From the IMG/VR virus record IMGVR_UViG_3300042558_002580, positions 1 through 44,344 of that record: a stretch of 44,344 bases of DNA; one strand, written 5' to 3'. The notes beneath the pieces are model-generated. The model was not told the origin of the DNA. It did not search any database and saw nothing but the letters and a program-made list of their open reading frames with translations. This DNA is from a virus. The position numbers were made by a program, and so were the translations under genes. Positions 1 through 10,159 of this stretch are shown in pieces. How positions within the stretch are numbered: the stretch's first letter is position 1; each line of letters starts with the position of its first letter.

Positions 1-1
1 A

Positions 2-3000
2 TTTAAATGTTATGTATATGATGTAAAGTTTAATTCTACAGCACAAACTGCTAATTGGAATGCACGTCGATTTGATAACATTGATCAAATTTATGGAAAT
101 GAATTTTTGTTTAATGTAACTGGCGGAAATTTACAAGAAACAACATCAAGTACAAACTTGTTTGAACTTCCATATGCACAAACAAAGACTCTTCAAAATA
201 TATCATATTATGTTCAACAAACTTTTAGCGGATCTACTGCACCAAATACATATATAACTCTTAATGTTGGTGATAATAAAATATTTACTGACACAAGTGA
301 TATTACATTAATAGTTAATGGAACCGCTAAAACACAAAGTGAATATACTGCAACGATATCATCGAATGCAAAAACTATTACAATAGTACCGCGCAATAGC
401 AACTGGTCATCAGGCGCAGTTTATAGTGCGCTTGCAAAAGTTAAGGTCGTAAATGCCAGTACCGCAGCGCGAGTTACAAAGAGTGTGGCATCTACTACAG
501 ACAGTGGCGTTACACCAGCGTCTGGAGGTGCGTCTCGCATATACACTCTTAAAAATACCGATATTATCCGCATCGTAAGTGTGGTTTCTGATAATAAAGA
601 CATTACCTCATCATTTAAACTAATTGATGACGGCCAACGCGATAACATCTATACAAATGGACGCATCCAATATATTGGTTCTGGCCAATTAAATGCTAAT
701 ATTGATATTACATATGAATATTATGACCGTCTTGGCGGAGTCTCTGATCGTGATCTCGTGATGTATAATGTTGACTCTTATAGTTCAAATAACAACAGCG
801 TTGGCACCCCATATGATAATATACCAACATACTCTGGGATTAAACTTTCTGATGTGCTAGACTTTAGACAAGACATACTCTATACTGTAAATTCAGGTGT
901 TGTTGGAAGCGTTGTATCAAATACTGGAAAAGCCATTATTGATCCAAATACCCCTATAACTTGCGCAGCTACATTTTATTTACCACGTATTGATAAGGTT
1001 ACAGTAAATTCTAGAAATGAGTTTGCGATTATTCAAGGCATTCCATCTCTAACTCCAGTTGAGCCTGGAGCGCCAAAAAATTCAATGACACTCTATTCAT
1101 TGAACGTTCCAGCATACACGCCAAATGTGTCTGAAATTGTAAAAAATTATATCGACAATCGTCGATATACAATGCGAGACATTGGTGCCCTTGAAAAACG
1201 TATTGGCAATATTGAATATTATACTTCGCTATCATTACTAGAACGTTCTGCTAATGATAAACCAATTTTTGATGATGCTGGTGAACGATTTAAAAATGGA
1301 ATACTAGTTGATAATTTTATTGGTCATGGAGTTGGTGACGTCTTTGATCCTCAATACCAATGCGCAGTTGACCGTGACGCTGGACTGTTACGTCCTCGAT
1401 ATAACACTCATAACATTGATCTTGCTATTGACAGTCCGCTAACAACTACTACAGTTACAAATACTACAAGTGGTTCAATTACACGCACTACGCTTGCAGA
1501 CAATGGGAAAATACGAGTACATGACAGTATAATTACGCTGTCTTATGACGAGGTTGAACTTGTTTCGCACCTAAAAGCGACTGCACACATTAGTGTTCAC
1601 CCGCACATATATGCAAAGATTAATGGGAATATACGTCTGTCTCCTGCTGCCGATAATTGGAAAGACACAATCACTCGCCCAGATCTTATTGTAACTGATG
1701 ACAGCGCATTTGACGCAATCAAGTTTATTGCAGAAGATCCAGCACTTGACATACTTGGCACGGATTGGAATAACTGGACTAGACAATGGGGTGCGAGTAG
1801 TACAACTACTACACGCGGAGCATTTATAAGAGGTCGTGGCATACCTACGACAACCACTACACAACGCGCATATACTGACACTCGTACAGGCACAAATACT
1901 ACTCTTGGTTTTTCATTTGTGCCAAAAAGTCTTGGTGAAAGTGTTGTTGATACTACAATTATACCATTCATTCGTTCACGAATTGTATATTTCCATGCAA
2001 CTGGATTAAAGGCGTCTACTCGAGTCTATCCATTCTTTGAAGATCGTGATATATCAGCATACACAAATCAAATATTAAATAACGATTCAACCAAATTTAT
2101 CATTCCTACGACAGTAAATGATAACACTACTCGTCGTTTTGATGGAATCTTATCAAACCAATTACCATCTCCAGAGTCTGGTTATAGCGCATATGGCGCA
2201 ACATTAACTACTGACACATCTGGAGAACTCTATGGTTCATTTATCATACCAAATAATAGTTCGATTCGATTCCGTACTGGTGATCGTACATTTAAGTTGA
2301 CTGATGATCCGCGAAATGCATCTTCAGAAACTACGTATGCACTATCAAAATATACTGCAAGTGGTATACTTGAGACTGTGCAAGAGACGATATTGTCTAC
2401 GAAAACGCCACAATTTACTGTAACCCCAATTTCAGACACTCGTTCTGGAACTGTAGTCACAAGCACTACAACATATCATGACCCGCTTGCTCAGTCATTT
2501 ATAATTAGTTCAGAAGACTATCCAACTGGTGCATTTATAACTTCAGTTGACCTATACTTTGCTCAAAAGGCACTTTTCCAACCGGTTGAAATTTATATTG
2601 TAACAATGGAAAACGGTGCACCAACACGCACAATAGTTCCATACTCACGCACATTCTGTCGCCCATCTGAGGTACAAATAAGTGCTAATGGTTTATTGCC
2701 CACAAACTTTAGGTTTAGTGATCCTGTTTTCTTAAAGAGTGATGAAGAGTATGCAGTGGTAGTATCATCAAATGATGGTGATTATCGTTGCTGGTATGCA
2801 ATACTTGGTGAAGCTGATGTGATTACTGGTAAACGTATAGAAAAACAAGAATATCTTGGTACATTTTTTACAAGTGCAAACGCCTTCACTTGGACTCCTC
2901 AACAAGAACAGGACCTAAAATTCAAAATTAATCGTGCACAATTCTTTAATCCAGCAACGACGACAGTCAAGTCTGGAGACATTAATTTTAGAACACAATT

Positions 3001-4162
3001 ACACACTGGTGTCGAAACAATTGAAATTGTAGATGGTGGTAGTGGATATGGGTTGCCTCCAACAATAACATTCGATCCAAGCAGAGGTACTCGCGCAGAA
3101 GCTGTAATTGATCCATTTACCGGTAGTATTTCACGCGTAATTATACATGATCGTGGAGCAGGATATAATAATAATGCTCCTACAGTAATAGTAACAAAAA
3201 ATACTGCAGACAGCAACACTCCAGTAGTACCCAACTTGGTTGCAAAACTGGCAGAAATTCCGGTGTCTATTTTTAACTTACGTCAACCAAACTTAGCATT
3301 TAATAATTCTGCAATATCTCATAGGATTCAATTTGGAAATGAATCTCCAGAACGTATTGAAGCAAATAGCGATAATTATATTCCTAGTAGTTATGGTAAT
3401 TTAAGTTCTCATATACTTACATCACGTAATCAAAATGTCCCGTTTGGACCACGCGCAGTGCTTACATCAAATCTTATGTCTGCTGATTCTGCAATATCAC
3501 CCGTGATTGATGTTGATGGTTCATCATTGCTAACAATTGCAAATATTATCAATGATGACTCTACGGATGAAGGTTATACTGTATATGAATCTAGTACTTC
3601 TACCGGAGGTTCAAATACTACACTTATAAAAAGTACAGCAACTTGGACAACAAATGCGTTTGTTGGAAAAACATTAAAAATAACGAGCGGCACACTAAGC
3701 GGAAAAGAATTTACAATAACTGCTAATAACGCGACTATTCTTACATTCTCTCCAACAGCTGCCTCTGCAGTTGGTAGTGATGTGACATATTCAATTGTAA
3801 GTCCATTAGAAAATGGATCTGCAACTGCTCGATATATTACGCGTAAAGTTAACTTAAACTCTCCTTCTGATCGATTAAATATTTATCTATCAACAAATCG
3901 TCCTACATTTGAAACAGACATTAAAGTTTATGTTAAATTGGGATTTGATACAACTACTACAGATGATCAATTAGTATGGACAGAATTAACTCCAACAAAT
4001 CCAATACCAATTAATACAAACATTGATACATATTCTGAAACTGAATATGTAATTGACCCAGGTGATGACTTTGTTTCTTTCCAGGTAAAAGTTGTACTCC
4101 TGTCAAATAATATTTTTGATATACCGACAATTCGAGATTTTAGAGCAATTGCAACAGTATAA
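2..4162 (+). CDS. Large tail/baseplate-associated structural protein (DUF4815-like), 5' end missing
   Basis: The reading frame is open from base 2 to the stop at 4160-4162, giving 1386 residues with no start inside the window; the TTG at 107 is only an internal codon. The composition is beta-rich, with many Thr, Ser and Asn and no membrane segment. A block near residue 827, DPLAQSF followed by GAFITSVDLYFAQK, then a PT..IVPYSR stretch, is characteristic of very large structural proteins of marine T4-like phages (DUF4815 type). A Gly-rich pair of motifs (GGSGYGLPPTITF and GAGYNNNAPTVIV, about residues 1010-1065) looks like a short repeated beta unit. The gene heads the fibre cluster, which fits a baseplate-linked or fibre-carrying role. 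That role is inferred from family and position, not shown by a catalytic motif. Confidence 0.75.
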   Translation, partial: FKCYVYDVKFNSTAQTANWNARRFDNIDQIYGNEFLFNVTGGNLQETTSSTNLFELPYAQTKTLQNISYYVQQTFSGSTAPNTYITLNVGDNKIFTDTSDITLIVNGTAKTQSEYTATISSNAKTITIVPRNSNWSSGAVYSALAKVKVVNASTAARVTKSVASTTDSGVTPASGGASRIYTLKNTDIIRIVSVVSDNKDITSSFKLIDDGQRDNIYTNGRIQYIGSGQLNANIDITYEYYDRLGGVSDRDLVMYNVDSYSSNNNSVGTPYDNIPTYSGIKLSDVLDFRQDILYTVNSGVVGSVVSNTGKAIIDPNTPITCAATFYLPRIDKVTVNSRNEFAIIQGIPSLTPVEPGAPKNSMTLYSLNVPAYTPNVSEIVKNYIDNRRYTMRDIGALEKRIGNIEYYTSLSLLERSANDKPIFDDAGERFKNGILVDNFIGHGVGDVFDPQYQCAVDRDAGLLRPRYNTHNIDLAIDSPLTTTTVTNTTSGSITRTTLADNGKIRVHDSIITLSYDEVELVSHLKATAHISVHPHIYAKINGNIRLSPAADNWKDTITRPDLIVTDDSAFDAIKFIAEDPALDILGTDWNNWTRQWGASSTTTTRGAFIRGRGIPTTTTTQRAYTDTRTGTNTTLGFSFVPKSLGESVVDTTIIPFIRSRIVYFHATGLKASTRVYPFFEDRDISAYTNQILNNDSTKFIIPTTVNDNTTRRFDGILSNQLPSPESGYSAYGATLTTDTSGELYGSFIIPNNSSIRFRTGDRTFKLTDDPRNASSETTYALSKYTASGILETVQETILSTKTPQFTVTPISDTRSGTVVTSTTTYHDPLAQSFIISSEDYPTGAFITSVDLYFAQKALFQPVEIYIVTMENGAPTRTIVPYSRTFCRPSEVQISANGLLPTNFRFSDPVFLKSDEEYAVVVSSNDGDYRCWYAILGEADVITGKRIEKQEYLGTFFTSANAFTWTPQQEQDLKFKINRAQFFNPATTTVKSGDINFRTQLHTGVETIEIVDGGSGYGLPPTITFDPSRGTRAEAVIDPFTGSISRVIIHDRGAGYNNNAPTVIVTKNTADSNTPVVPNLVAKLAEIPVSIFNLRQPNLAFNNSAISHRIQFGNESPERIEANSDNYIPSSYGNLSSHILTSRNQNVPFGPRAVLTSNLMSADSAISPVIDVDGSSLLTIANIINDDSTDEGYTVYESSTSTGGSNTTLIKSTATWTTNAFVGKTLKITSGTLSGKEFTITANNATILTFSPTAASAVGSDVTYSIVSPLENGSATARYITRKVNLNSPSDRLNIYLSTNRPTFETDIKVYVKLGFDTTTTDDQLVWTELTPTNPIPINTNIDTYSETEYVIDPGDDFVSFQVKVVLLSNNIFDIPTIRDFRAIATV

Positions 4163-4167
4163 AATTT

Positions 4168-4398
4168 ATGGCCACTCGAAAAAAAATTAAAGTAGAAGAG
4201 AATCCAACGCTTGAAAGAGACTCTTTTTCAAATGCTATTCTAAACACAGACACGACAGCATATGTTGCAGCTCGCAATCGAAAAAAGCATATACGCCATC
4301 AAGAGCGAATAATTGCAGACTTACAAGCAAAGGTTGAAGAGTTGTTAGCTTGGAAACTTGAAATAGTTGAAATGTTAACAAAAAAAGAGAATAAATAA
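4168..4398 (+). CDS. Small basic/coiled-coil protein of unknown function
   Basis: This 76-residue gene begins 5 nt after the preceding stop and ends 5 nt before the next start, so it lies within the structural operon. The N-terminus is Lys/Arg-rich (MATRKKIKVEE). Residues about 38-70 form a likely amphipathic helix or coiled coil with regular Leu, Ile and Val spacing (QERIIADLQAKVEELLAW). There is no signal peptide, Cys or catalytic motif. Small helical proteins next to fibre genes can be fibre-assembly chaperones or hinge components, but I do not recognise this family and give no function. The tight spacing and good coding quality support a real gene. Confidence 0.6.
   Translation: MATRKKIKVEENPTLERDSFSNAILNTDTTAYVAARNRKKHIRHQERIIADLQAKVEELLAWKLEIVEMLTKKENK
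4390..4397 (+). promoter_or_regulatory. Late-promoter-like octamer AATAAATA
   Basis: AATAAATA ends 6 nt before the ATG at 4404. This is the same placement as the perfect TATAAATA copies later in the window; only the first base differs from the T4 late consensus. Confidence 0.4.
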
Positions 4399-4403
4399 AG
4401 ATA

Positions 4404-7400
4404 ATGGATTCAATTCAATTTTCAGAGTTTTCTACAACTGGTGTTAATATATCTGACACCTTTGATATTTGGCGTCAAAAAACAAATGGTGTAGTAACAG
4501 AACTAACCGATTTGCGTAATGATATATCGCCGTTATTTTATAGTACTGGCCAAAACTCATCGTCATTGCTGCGTACTGTCACGCTTGATACACCACAGAC
4601 TATAACTGGTACAAAAACTTTTTCTGGCGGCACTGCGGTTTCTCCAATATTAAAAATTGATGCCGCCGGAGTTTATTATGAAGAGGGCACATTGGTTTCT
4701 ACCGTTCCTTTAAAAAGTAATAAAATAATAATTGGCTCTCAACTGCAACTGGGCGCGCACCAATACTCAATACCAGTAAACAACCCAACTGAATCTTCTC
4801 TCTTAAGAAAAGAAGGAAACTCTTTGGCATGGACGTCACTTAGTGGCATTATTGCCCAAATACAAAGTGAAGGAGCAGTAAACGTAAGTACCACAAATGT
4901 AGTACTTCCAATTGGAACAATACAACCATATAGTTCAGTTACAAGTGTACCAAGCGGATGGCTGTCTTGTGGTGGTGCACGTTTTAAGGGAGGAGATTAT
5001 CCAGAACTTGCTACGCTGCTATTAGCAACATATGGCCCAATTTTTACGACTCAAACTGGAAATACTATTGCTCCTTCAGTGTCATATAATGCTTCTTGGT
5101 GGTACACTCTCCCTGATTTACGCGGTCGAGTCACTCTTGGGGCTGGAACTGGCACTGATATAGCAGCCGGACAACAAACATTTACACTTGGCGGGTCTGG
5201 AGGTAAATATTCTCATGCATTGACAATTGCTGAGATGCCATCTCACGCTCATACGATAAGCACCGATGGCGCCCATACTCACTTTATATCAACTGCTGAT
5301 ATATTTAATACTTCTGCGTTTATTATCAATGATCAAAGTGGTGATAAGATAGTTAGTAGCGATAATGTTCCTACGTCTATAGGAAATTATCGTGATAATC
5401 GCTATGACACACAAAGTGCTGGTGCACACACCCATACCATAGGCAATACCGGAGGCAGCCAAACTCACTCTATAATTCAACCATATCTTGTTACAAACTA
5501 TATTATAAAGGCAACTCCTGATTCTGTAGTCAACACATTCATCGACCGTGGAAATGTTTTTGATATAATACGAGGCACAGAGTCTATTCAAAGTTTGTCG
5601 CTTGCAAATGGCGGCACCGGGGTTTTAAATTTAAGACATGACCCAACATTAACAATTAATGTTGATCGTCAATTGGGAATAGCAGAATCTTCAATTACGC
5701 CTGATAAACTTGCAACTAATTCTGTTGATCCATCTAAATTAAGTCTTGGTGGTCCATCATGGGATTCTGCCTCTGCAACTTTATTTGAAGGCAATGATCC
5801 TAATACTCGTAAAAGAGTTGCAACTCGCGAATATGTAGATGCACTTGTATTTAAAAAAGGACCTGCTGCAAAGTTAGTAAATAAACCTAGTCATGCACCG
5901 CACAGTTCTGCACCTGGTTTTGGTGAATTTTGTTATATAAATCATGACGGAGTTCCAATAATAACTGGAGGCAGTCCATATAGTAGATTTGGACACGCCG
6001 ACAAATATTCGCATTGCGAAATGCCATTGCCTGATAATAGAAAAGCAGTAGAATTGCATGTCACACGATACAGTGCATGTGCCCTTGACAATGAAGGCGA
6101 GTTATGGGCAATTGGACTCATTTGGCATAATCCCTATAATATGGTGCCATTTCCTGGAACAGCAAATGTAGATGTACGTGTAAAAGAATGGACAAAAGCA
6201 TACAACCCGCTCTATAACTATTCGGCTGGCAATAAAATTAAAAAGGTTATAATTAGTGGTGGATATGATATTCAGAACGTTGCTGTAATTGATACATCAA
6301 ATCGCCTTTGGATTGCAGGATATAACCAACATGGCATATTAGGCCGTGGTAACAATGGGAGAACTACCACAAACACTGGAACAAAACCAGCTGGAGAGAC
6401 AACACCAGTGCTCGAAAATGTCTTTGATGCTTGTATTATTGGTACATGGAATGGAACAATTGAAACTGCAACATGCATAGCGCTAACTTCAAGTGGCATA
6501 CACGTGTCTGGTTATGGTTCTACTGGCTTACGCGGTGATGGCTTAAATCCAGCAGCAGTTAATAGCACATTTAATACCGTTACAATACCAGACATAACTG
6601 ATTATTCATCATGTAGGTTGTATGCCGGAGGGGAAGACTCTGCTACAACTGCGTTTTTAGTTAGTGGCTCTGGAAATGTAATTTATGGTTGGGGCTATAA
6701 CGGCAATGGAATACTTGGTGATAACACAACATCAAATAAAAATCGTCCAACTGTAATTTGGGAAGATCCAAATTTAAATATTGATAAGGTTTATACTACA
6801 ACCCATACAGATGGAACAGGTGCCGCATATATATTTGGTAGCAAAAATAATGCGACAACTAAACTTGGCGCAGACATAACAACCTCTACAAGTGGTCACC
6901 TTTTAGGAACGTCTATCAGTTCTAGTGATACTGCTAATATAATTGCAACTAGCTCTCCAGGTATTGGAACTGGACGTGTGCAATGCTATCAATATTCTGG
7001 AACAGCATGGAATGCATATGGAGCAGTTATAAATGGTTCTGAAAATGCCAGTAATTTTGGTAATTCTGTAAGTTTAAGCTCGTCTGGTAATCGCCTTGCA
7101 ATTGGTGTACCTGACGGACAACGCGTAGGCACCAATATTTTTGGTCAAGTTCGCATTTATGATTATTCAGGCGGAGCATGGTCACAACTAGGAACTAATT
7201 TAAATGGAAGTCAAGCGGGAAGTAAATTTGGTGGTACCGTTGCGCTGTCTGGTGATGGAAATACCTTTATAGTTGGTGCACCAAATACAAGCAAATCATT
7301 TAATGGAACTGTTTCTACGCTTGTGGGACAAGTGCGTGCTTATTCTATAACTGGTACAACTATAACTCAACTTGGATCAGCAATAGATGGATCTAGTGGT

Positions 7401-8480
7401 GGTCAATATTGCGGATCTGCGGTTGCAATTAATAACAATGGGACTATAATTGCGGTTTCATCTGGAGGAAATGCAAATGCTGGAGTAGTTCGCGTGTATC
7501 AATTAGTGTCCGGTCAGTGGTCGCAACTTGGTGGAGATCTTGCTGGTAAAAGCGCCAATGATAATTCTAATAATATATCATTAAGTGGATCAGGCACACG
7601 CATTGCAATAGGCGCGCCTGGAGTTGATGATAATGGACTTAATAGCGGTCAAGTGCGCATATTTGAATATAATCAAACTACTACAACTTGGGAACAACTT
7701 GGCACCAATATTAATGGATCTGCAGCAGGATATGCTAGTGGTTCTGCAGTAGTGCTATCACGTGATGGACAAACTCTTGCAATAGGCACGCCAAATGCTG
7801 ACACTCTTGGAAAAACAGATAATGGATATGTACGTTTGTACAGACTCTCTGGTAATAGTTGGAAATTATTAACTGGCAATTTATCTGGAGAAAATTCTAC
7901 CGAAAAATCAGGATCAGTCCTTGCACTCAGTTCAAATGGTAATACTGTAATAATTGGTGCGCCAACATATAATGCTAATCGTGGACTTGTACGAGCAATA
8001 ACATTTTCATCAACTCCAACAATAACAAATGAATTATGGTGTTCTGGTACAAATACTGGAAATAAATTTGGTATAACTGGAAACAGCAATCAGTGGAGAC
8101 TGTCTGGACTACTTCCGTCTGGATATAGCCTTGAAGACTTTTGGTGTGGAAATGGTTTTTATTCAGACAACGTAAATTTTGCAAAAGCATACAGAGCGTC
8201 TGATAATAAATATTACTTGTTTGCTGTTGGAAAAAATGGCCATTATCAAGCTGGAAATGGAAGTGCACTTCAATTAAATAGTTGGACCCGTCTTAATTTA
8301 AGTTCAGAAATTGTAGAAAAAATAGTTGATATACAATGTGTATCACCTTATGACTCTGAAGACTATACAGTCTTGTTATTAGATGATGGTTCACTATATT
8401 TTTCTGGATATAATGCCTATATGATTGATCCAAATTTACCAAATAACGCATTGAGAACAGACTTTACACGCATTAAATAA
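4404..8480 (+). CDS. Giant tail fibre: tail-collar domain plus nested RCC1-like and FG-GAP-like beta-propellers
   Basis: This 1358-residue protein is mosaic. A phage tail-collar segment starts near residue 170 (LPIGTIQPYSSVTSVPSGW, then LSCGGARFKGGDYPEL). It is followed by the His-rich collar tail, with MPSHAHTIS and GAHTHTIGNTGG motifs near residues 280-350. RCC1-like blades occupy about residues 555-815 (NRLWIAGYNQHGILGRG; YGWGYNGNGILGDNT). About residues 831-1200 hold seven FG-GAP/integrin-type repeats, the first degenerate, each with a FG-x-S-V-A-L-S..G....IGAP core followed by GQVRIY...W.QLG. RCC1-like blades resume from about 1209 (ELWCSGTNTGNKFG; KNGHYQAGNG) to the end. The layout implies a receptor-binding fibre with two propellers as its distal part. 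The receptor is unknown. An AATAAATA late-type promoter precedes the start. Confidence 0.85.
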   Translation: MDSIQFSEFSTTGVNISDTFDIWRQKTNGVVTELTDLRNDISPLFYSTGQNSSSLLRTVTLDTPQTITGTKTFSGGTAVSPILKIDAAGVYYEEGTLVSTVPLKSNKIIIGSQLQLGAHQYSIPVNNPTESSLLRKEGNSLAWTSLSGIIAQIQSEGAVNVSTTNVVLPIGTIQPYSSVTSVPSGWLSCGGARFKGGDYPELATLLLATYGPIFTTQTGNTIAPSVSYNASWWYTLPDLRGRVTLGAGTGTDIAAGQQTFTLGGSGGKYSHALTIAEMPSHAHTISTDGAHTHFISTADIFNTSAFIINDQSGDKIVSSDNVPTSIGNYRDNRYDTQSAGAHTHTIGNTGGSQTHSIIQPYLVTNYIIKATPDSVVNTFIDRGNVFDIIRGTESIQSLSLANGGTGVLNLRHDPTLTINVDRQLGIAESSITPDKLATNSVDPSKLSLGGPSWDSASATLFEGNDPNTRKRVATREYVDALVFKKGPAAKLVNKPSHAPHSSAPGFGEFCYINHDGVPIITGGSPYSRFGHADKYSHCEMPLPDNRKAVELHVTRYSACALDNEGELWAIGLIWHNPYNMVPFPGTANVDVRVKEWTKAYNPLYNYSAGNKIKKVIISGGYDIQNVAVIDTSNRLWIAGYNQHGILGRGNNGRTTTNTGTKPAGETTPVLENVFDACIIGTWNGTIETATCIALTSSGIHVSGYGSTGLRGDGLNPAAVNSTFNTVTIPDITDYSSCRLYAGGEDSATTAFLVSGSGNVIYGWGYNGNGILGDNTTSNKNRPTVIWEDPNLNIDKVYTTTHTDGTGAAYIFGSKNNATTKLGADITTSTSGHLLGTSISSSDTANIIATSSPGIGTGRVQCYQYSGTAWNAYGAVINGSENASNFGNSVSLSSSGNRLAIGVPDGQRVGTNIFGQVRIYDYSGGAWSQLGTNLNGSQAGSKFGGTVALSGDGNTFIVGAPNTSKSFNGTVSTLVGQVRAYSITGTTITQLGSAIDGSSGGQYCGSAVAINNNGTIIAVSSGGNANAGVVRVYQLVSGQWSQLGGDLAGKSANDNSNNISLSGSGTRIAIGAPGVDDNGLNSGQVRIFEYNQTTTTWEQLGTNINGSAAGYASGSAVVLSRDGQTLAIGTPNADTLGKTDNGYVRLYRLSGNSWKLLTGNLSGENSTEKSGSVLALSSNGNTVIIGAPTYNANRGLVRAITFSSTPTITNELWCSGTNTGNKFGITGNSNQWRLSGLLPSGYSLEDFWCGNGFYSDNVNFAKAYRASDNKYYLFAVGKNGHYQAGNGSALQLNSWTRLNLSSEIVEKIVDIQCVSPYDSEDYTVLLLDDGSLYFSGYNAYMIDPNLPNNALRTDFTRIK

Positions 8481-8481
8481 T

Positions 8482-10149
8482 ATGTCAGATTATAAAAAAA
8501 TAATTTTAAAAAATAGTCCAGTTCCTGGTGCAGTTCCACTAGAAGATTTCTTGGATTTTGGCGAATTAGCACTTAATTATGCTGATAAAAAATTGTATTA
8601 TAAAGAACTTGGCGGAGGAATTGTTGTACATGAGACTCCATATCTTGACGACGAAGGCAGTCAAAATTCCGTGGTAAAGAGAAATGGTGATGGCTCTGGT
8701 GTTTTTAATGGAGTCATTAGTAATGTATCTGATCCAGACCTGTATGCATTAGATATTTCTTCTAGTGCGTCTACTACTGCTCAGGTGTCTGCTCTAAACA
8801 CTCAAACCGCAATAAATGCATCTGCAGTGAGTGGTATTGGTGCAAATATAAACAGCGCCTCTGGTATTGGCGCAATTATAAGCAGCGGTAGTTCTACAGC
8901 TGCAGTTATAAGCAGCAATAGTTCCACATATCATGCAGAATTTGGAAATAGAGCTACAAATAATTCATCTGCAATTGAAAGAATTCGTGGTGCATTTGTG
9001 TGGTTCTATAACACATTTAAAGGTCGATTGCAAACCGCAAATATAGCTGCTGATCGCAATTGGACACTACCAGATCGTTCAGGCACGATATTATTAGATT
9101 CAAGTATACGCAGTGGAAAAACAATCTACGTTGATGCTGGTGTCGGTACAGACACTCGTAATGGATTTACGGCATATTCATATACTCCGTATGCAACCAT
9201 AAGCGCTGCTGTAACAGACTCATCACCAGGTGATTTGGTTTATGTTCGAGCAGGTACATATAATATTACTTTATCGATCAACCTTAACGATGAAGGAAGC
9301 CTATATTTTGAACCAGGAGCAACAGTTAATGTTGCAACAGGTGTTACAGCATTTTCTTTTAATCAAACCACAAATATTTTTCCAGTAGCTAATTCAATAC
9401 GTATTCAAGGACATGCTGATTTTGTATTAACTGGCTCAGCAGGAATACTAACAATACCCACTTCAAATAATACTTCTTCACCACCTATTGTTGCATTTGA
9501 ATGTAATAGTATCACTGGTCCAAATGCCGCTACTGGTACGCTTTTTAATATTGAGAACGGAGTATTGTCTGTTGATGCTAAAACTATAGCAATGACAAAC
9601 ACATTTACTGCTTCAAATGCTACTGTATTTAATATTACTGGCACTGGAGATGTTACAGCAAGAATTCCATATGTATATTGTGGAAGATTTGTTAATGGTT
9701 CTGGCGCAGCTAATGTTGGTGGCGGTGCTGTTGCTCAGATAAATGCTGACGTTTGGACATTGGTAACATACAACGCAACAGCTGGTATGAGTCTAAGGTT
9801 AATTACTACTAACTTTAGAATAGTTAATTATAATCATGTTGGTGTAGGTGCTGCATTAAGTTGGACAGAAAATACCACATATGAAAGTCATGCTTTCCGA
9901 GGAATTACTTGGAATAGTTTGGCTGGTCAACCGAATATAACATTTGCTTCTACCAATGGTTCAACAACTAATAAAATTATTAGACTATCCCAAACAAATA
10001 TAATGCGTGCGGCAACGACAAACAGTTTAAGCTCTAATGTGCCTATAAATGTAGGAACATATGGTACATTTGCATCAGCGCCAGCAACTTCAAACGTTAC
10101 ATTTAAGATTGGTTCATTCACAGTAGATGCAGACGTAAACACTTATTAA
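8482..10149 (+). CDS. Tail fibre with N-terminal virion anchor and beta-helix (pectate-lyase-like) C-terminal domain
   Basis: 555 residues, starting 1 nt after the previous stop. The N-terminus carries a phage fibre anchor (ILKNSPVPGAVPLEDFL, then FGELALNYADKKLYYK), also found in the gene at 17968. A low-complexity Ser/Ala/Thr segment (about residues 90-150) follows, then a short RTILLDS fibre connector. From about residue 214 (GKTIYVDAGVGTDTRNGF, then PYATISAAV and VYVRAGTYNI) the sequence matches the entry of right-handed parallel beta-helix domains such as DUF1565/pectate-lyase folds. Such domains bind or cut polysaccharide. No catalytic residues can be assigned, so binding is as likely as hydrolysis. 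Probably a receptor-binding fibre or tailspike. Confidence 0.75.
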   Translation: MSDYKKIILKNSPVPGAVPLEDFLDFGELALNYADKKLYYKELGGGIVVHETPYLDDEGSQNSVVKRNGDGSGVFNGVISNVSDPDLYALDISSSASTTAQVSALNTQTAINASAVSGIGANINSASGIGAIISSGSSTAAVISSNSSTYHAEFGNRATNNSSAIERIRGAFVWFYNTFKGRLQTANIAADRNWTLPDRSGTILLDSSIRSGKTIYVDAGVGTDTRNGFTAYSYTPYATISAAVTDSSPGDLVYVRAGTYNITLSINLNDEGSLYFEPGATVNVATGVTAFSFNQTTNIFPVANSIRIQGHADFVLTGSAGILTIPTSNNTSSPPIVAFECNSITGPNAATGTLFNIENGVLSVDAKTIAMTNTFTASNATVFNITGTGDVTARIPYVYCGRFVNGSGAANVGGGAVAQINADVWTLVTYNATAGMSLRLITTNFRIVNYNHVGVGAALSWTENTTYESHAFRGITWNSLAGQPNITFASTNGSTTNKIIRLSQTNIMRAATTNSLSSNVPINVGTYGTFASAPATSNVTFKIGSFTVDADVNTY

Positions 10150-10159
10150 TTTTAAAAAT

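Noticed and set aside
1571-3234. Several minus-strand ORFs of 60-125 codons inside the fibre genes
   Set aside because: They lie wholly within well supported forward genes and have compositions expected of antisense shadows (Val, Ser and Leu-rich).
107-4162. TTG at 107 as the start of the first gene
   Set aside because: The same frame is open without a stop to base 2, so the gene begins upstream of the window.
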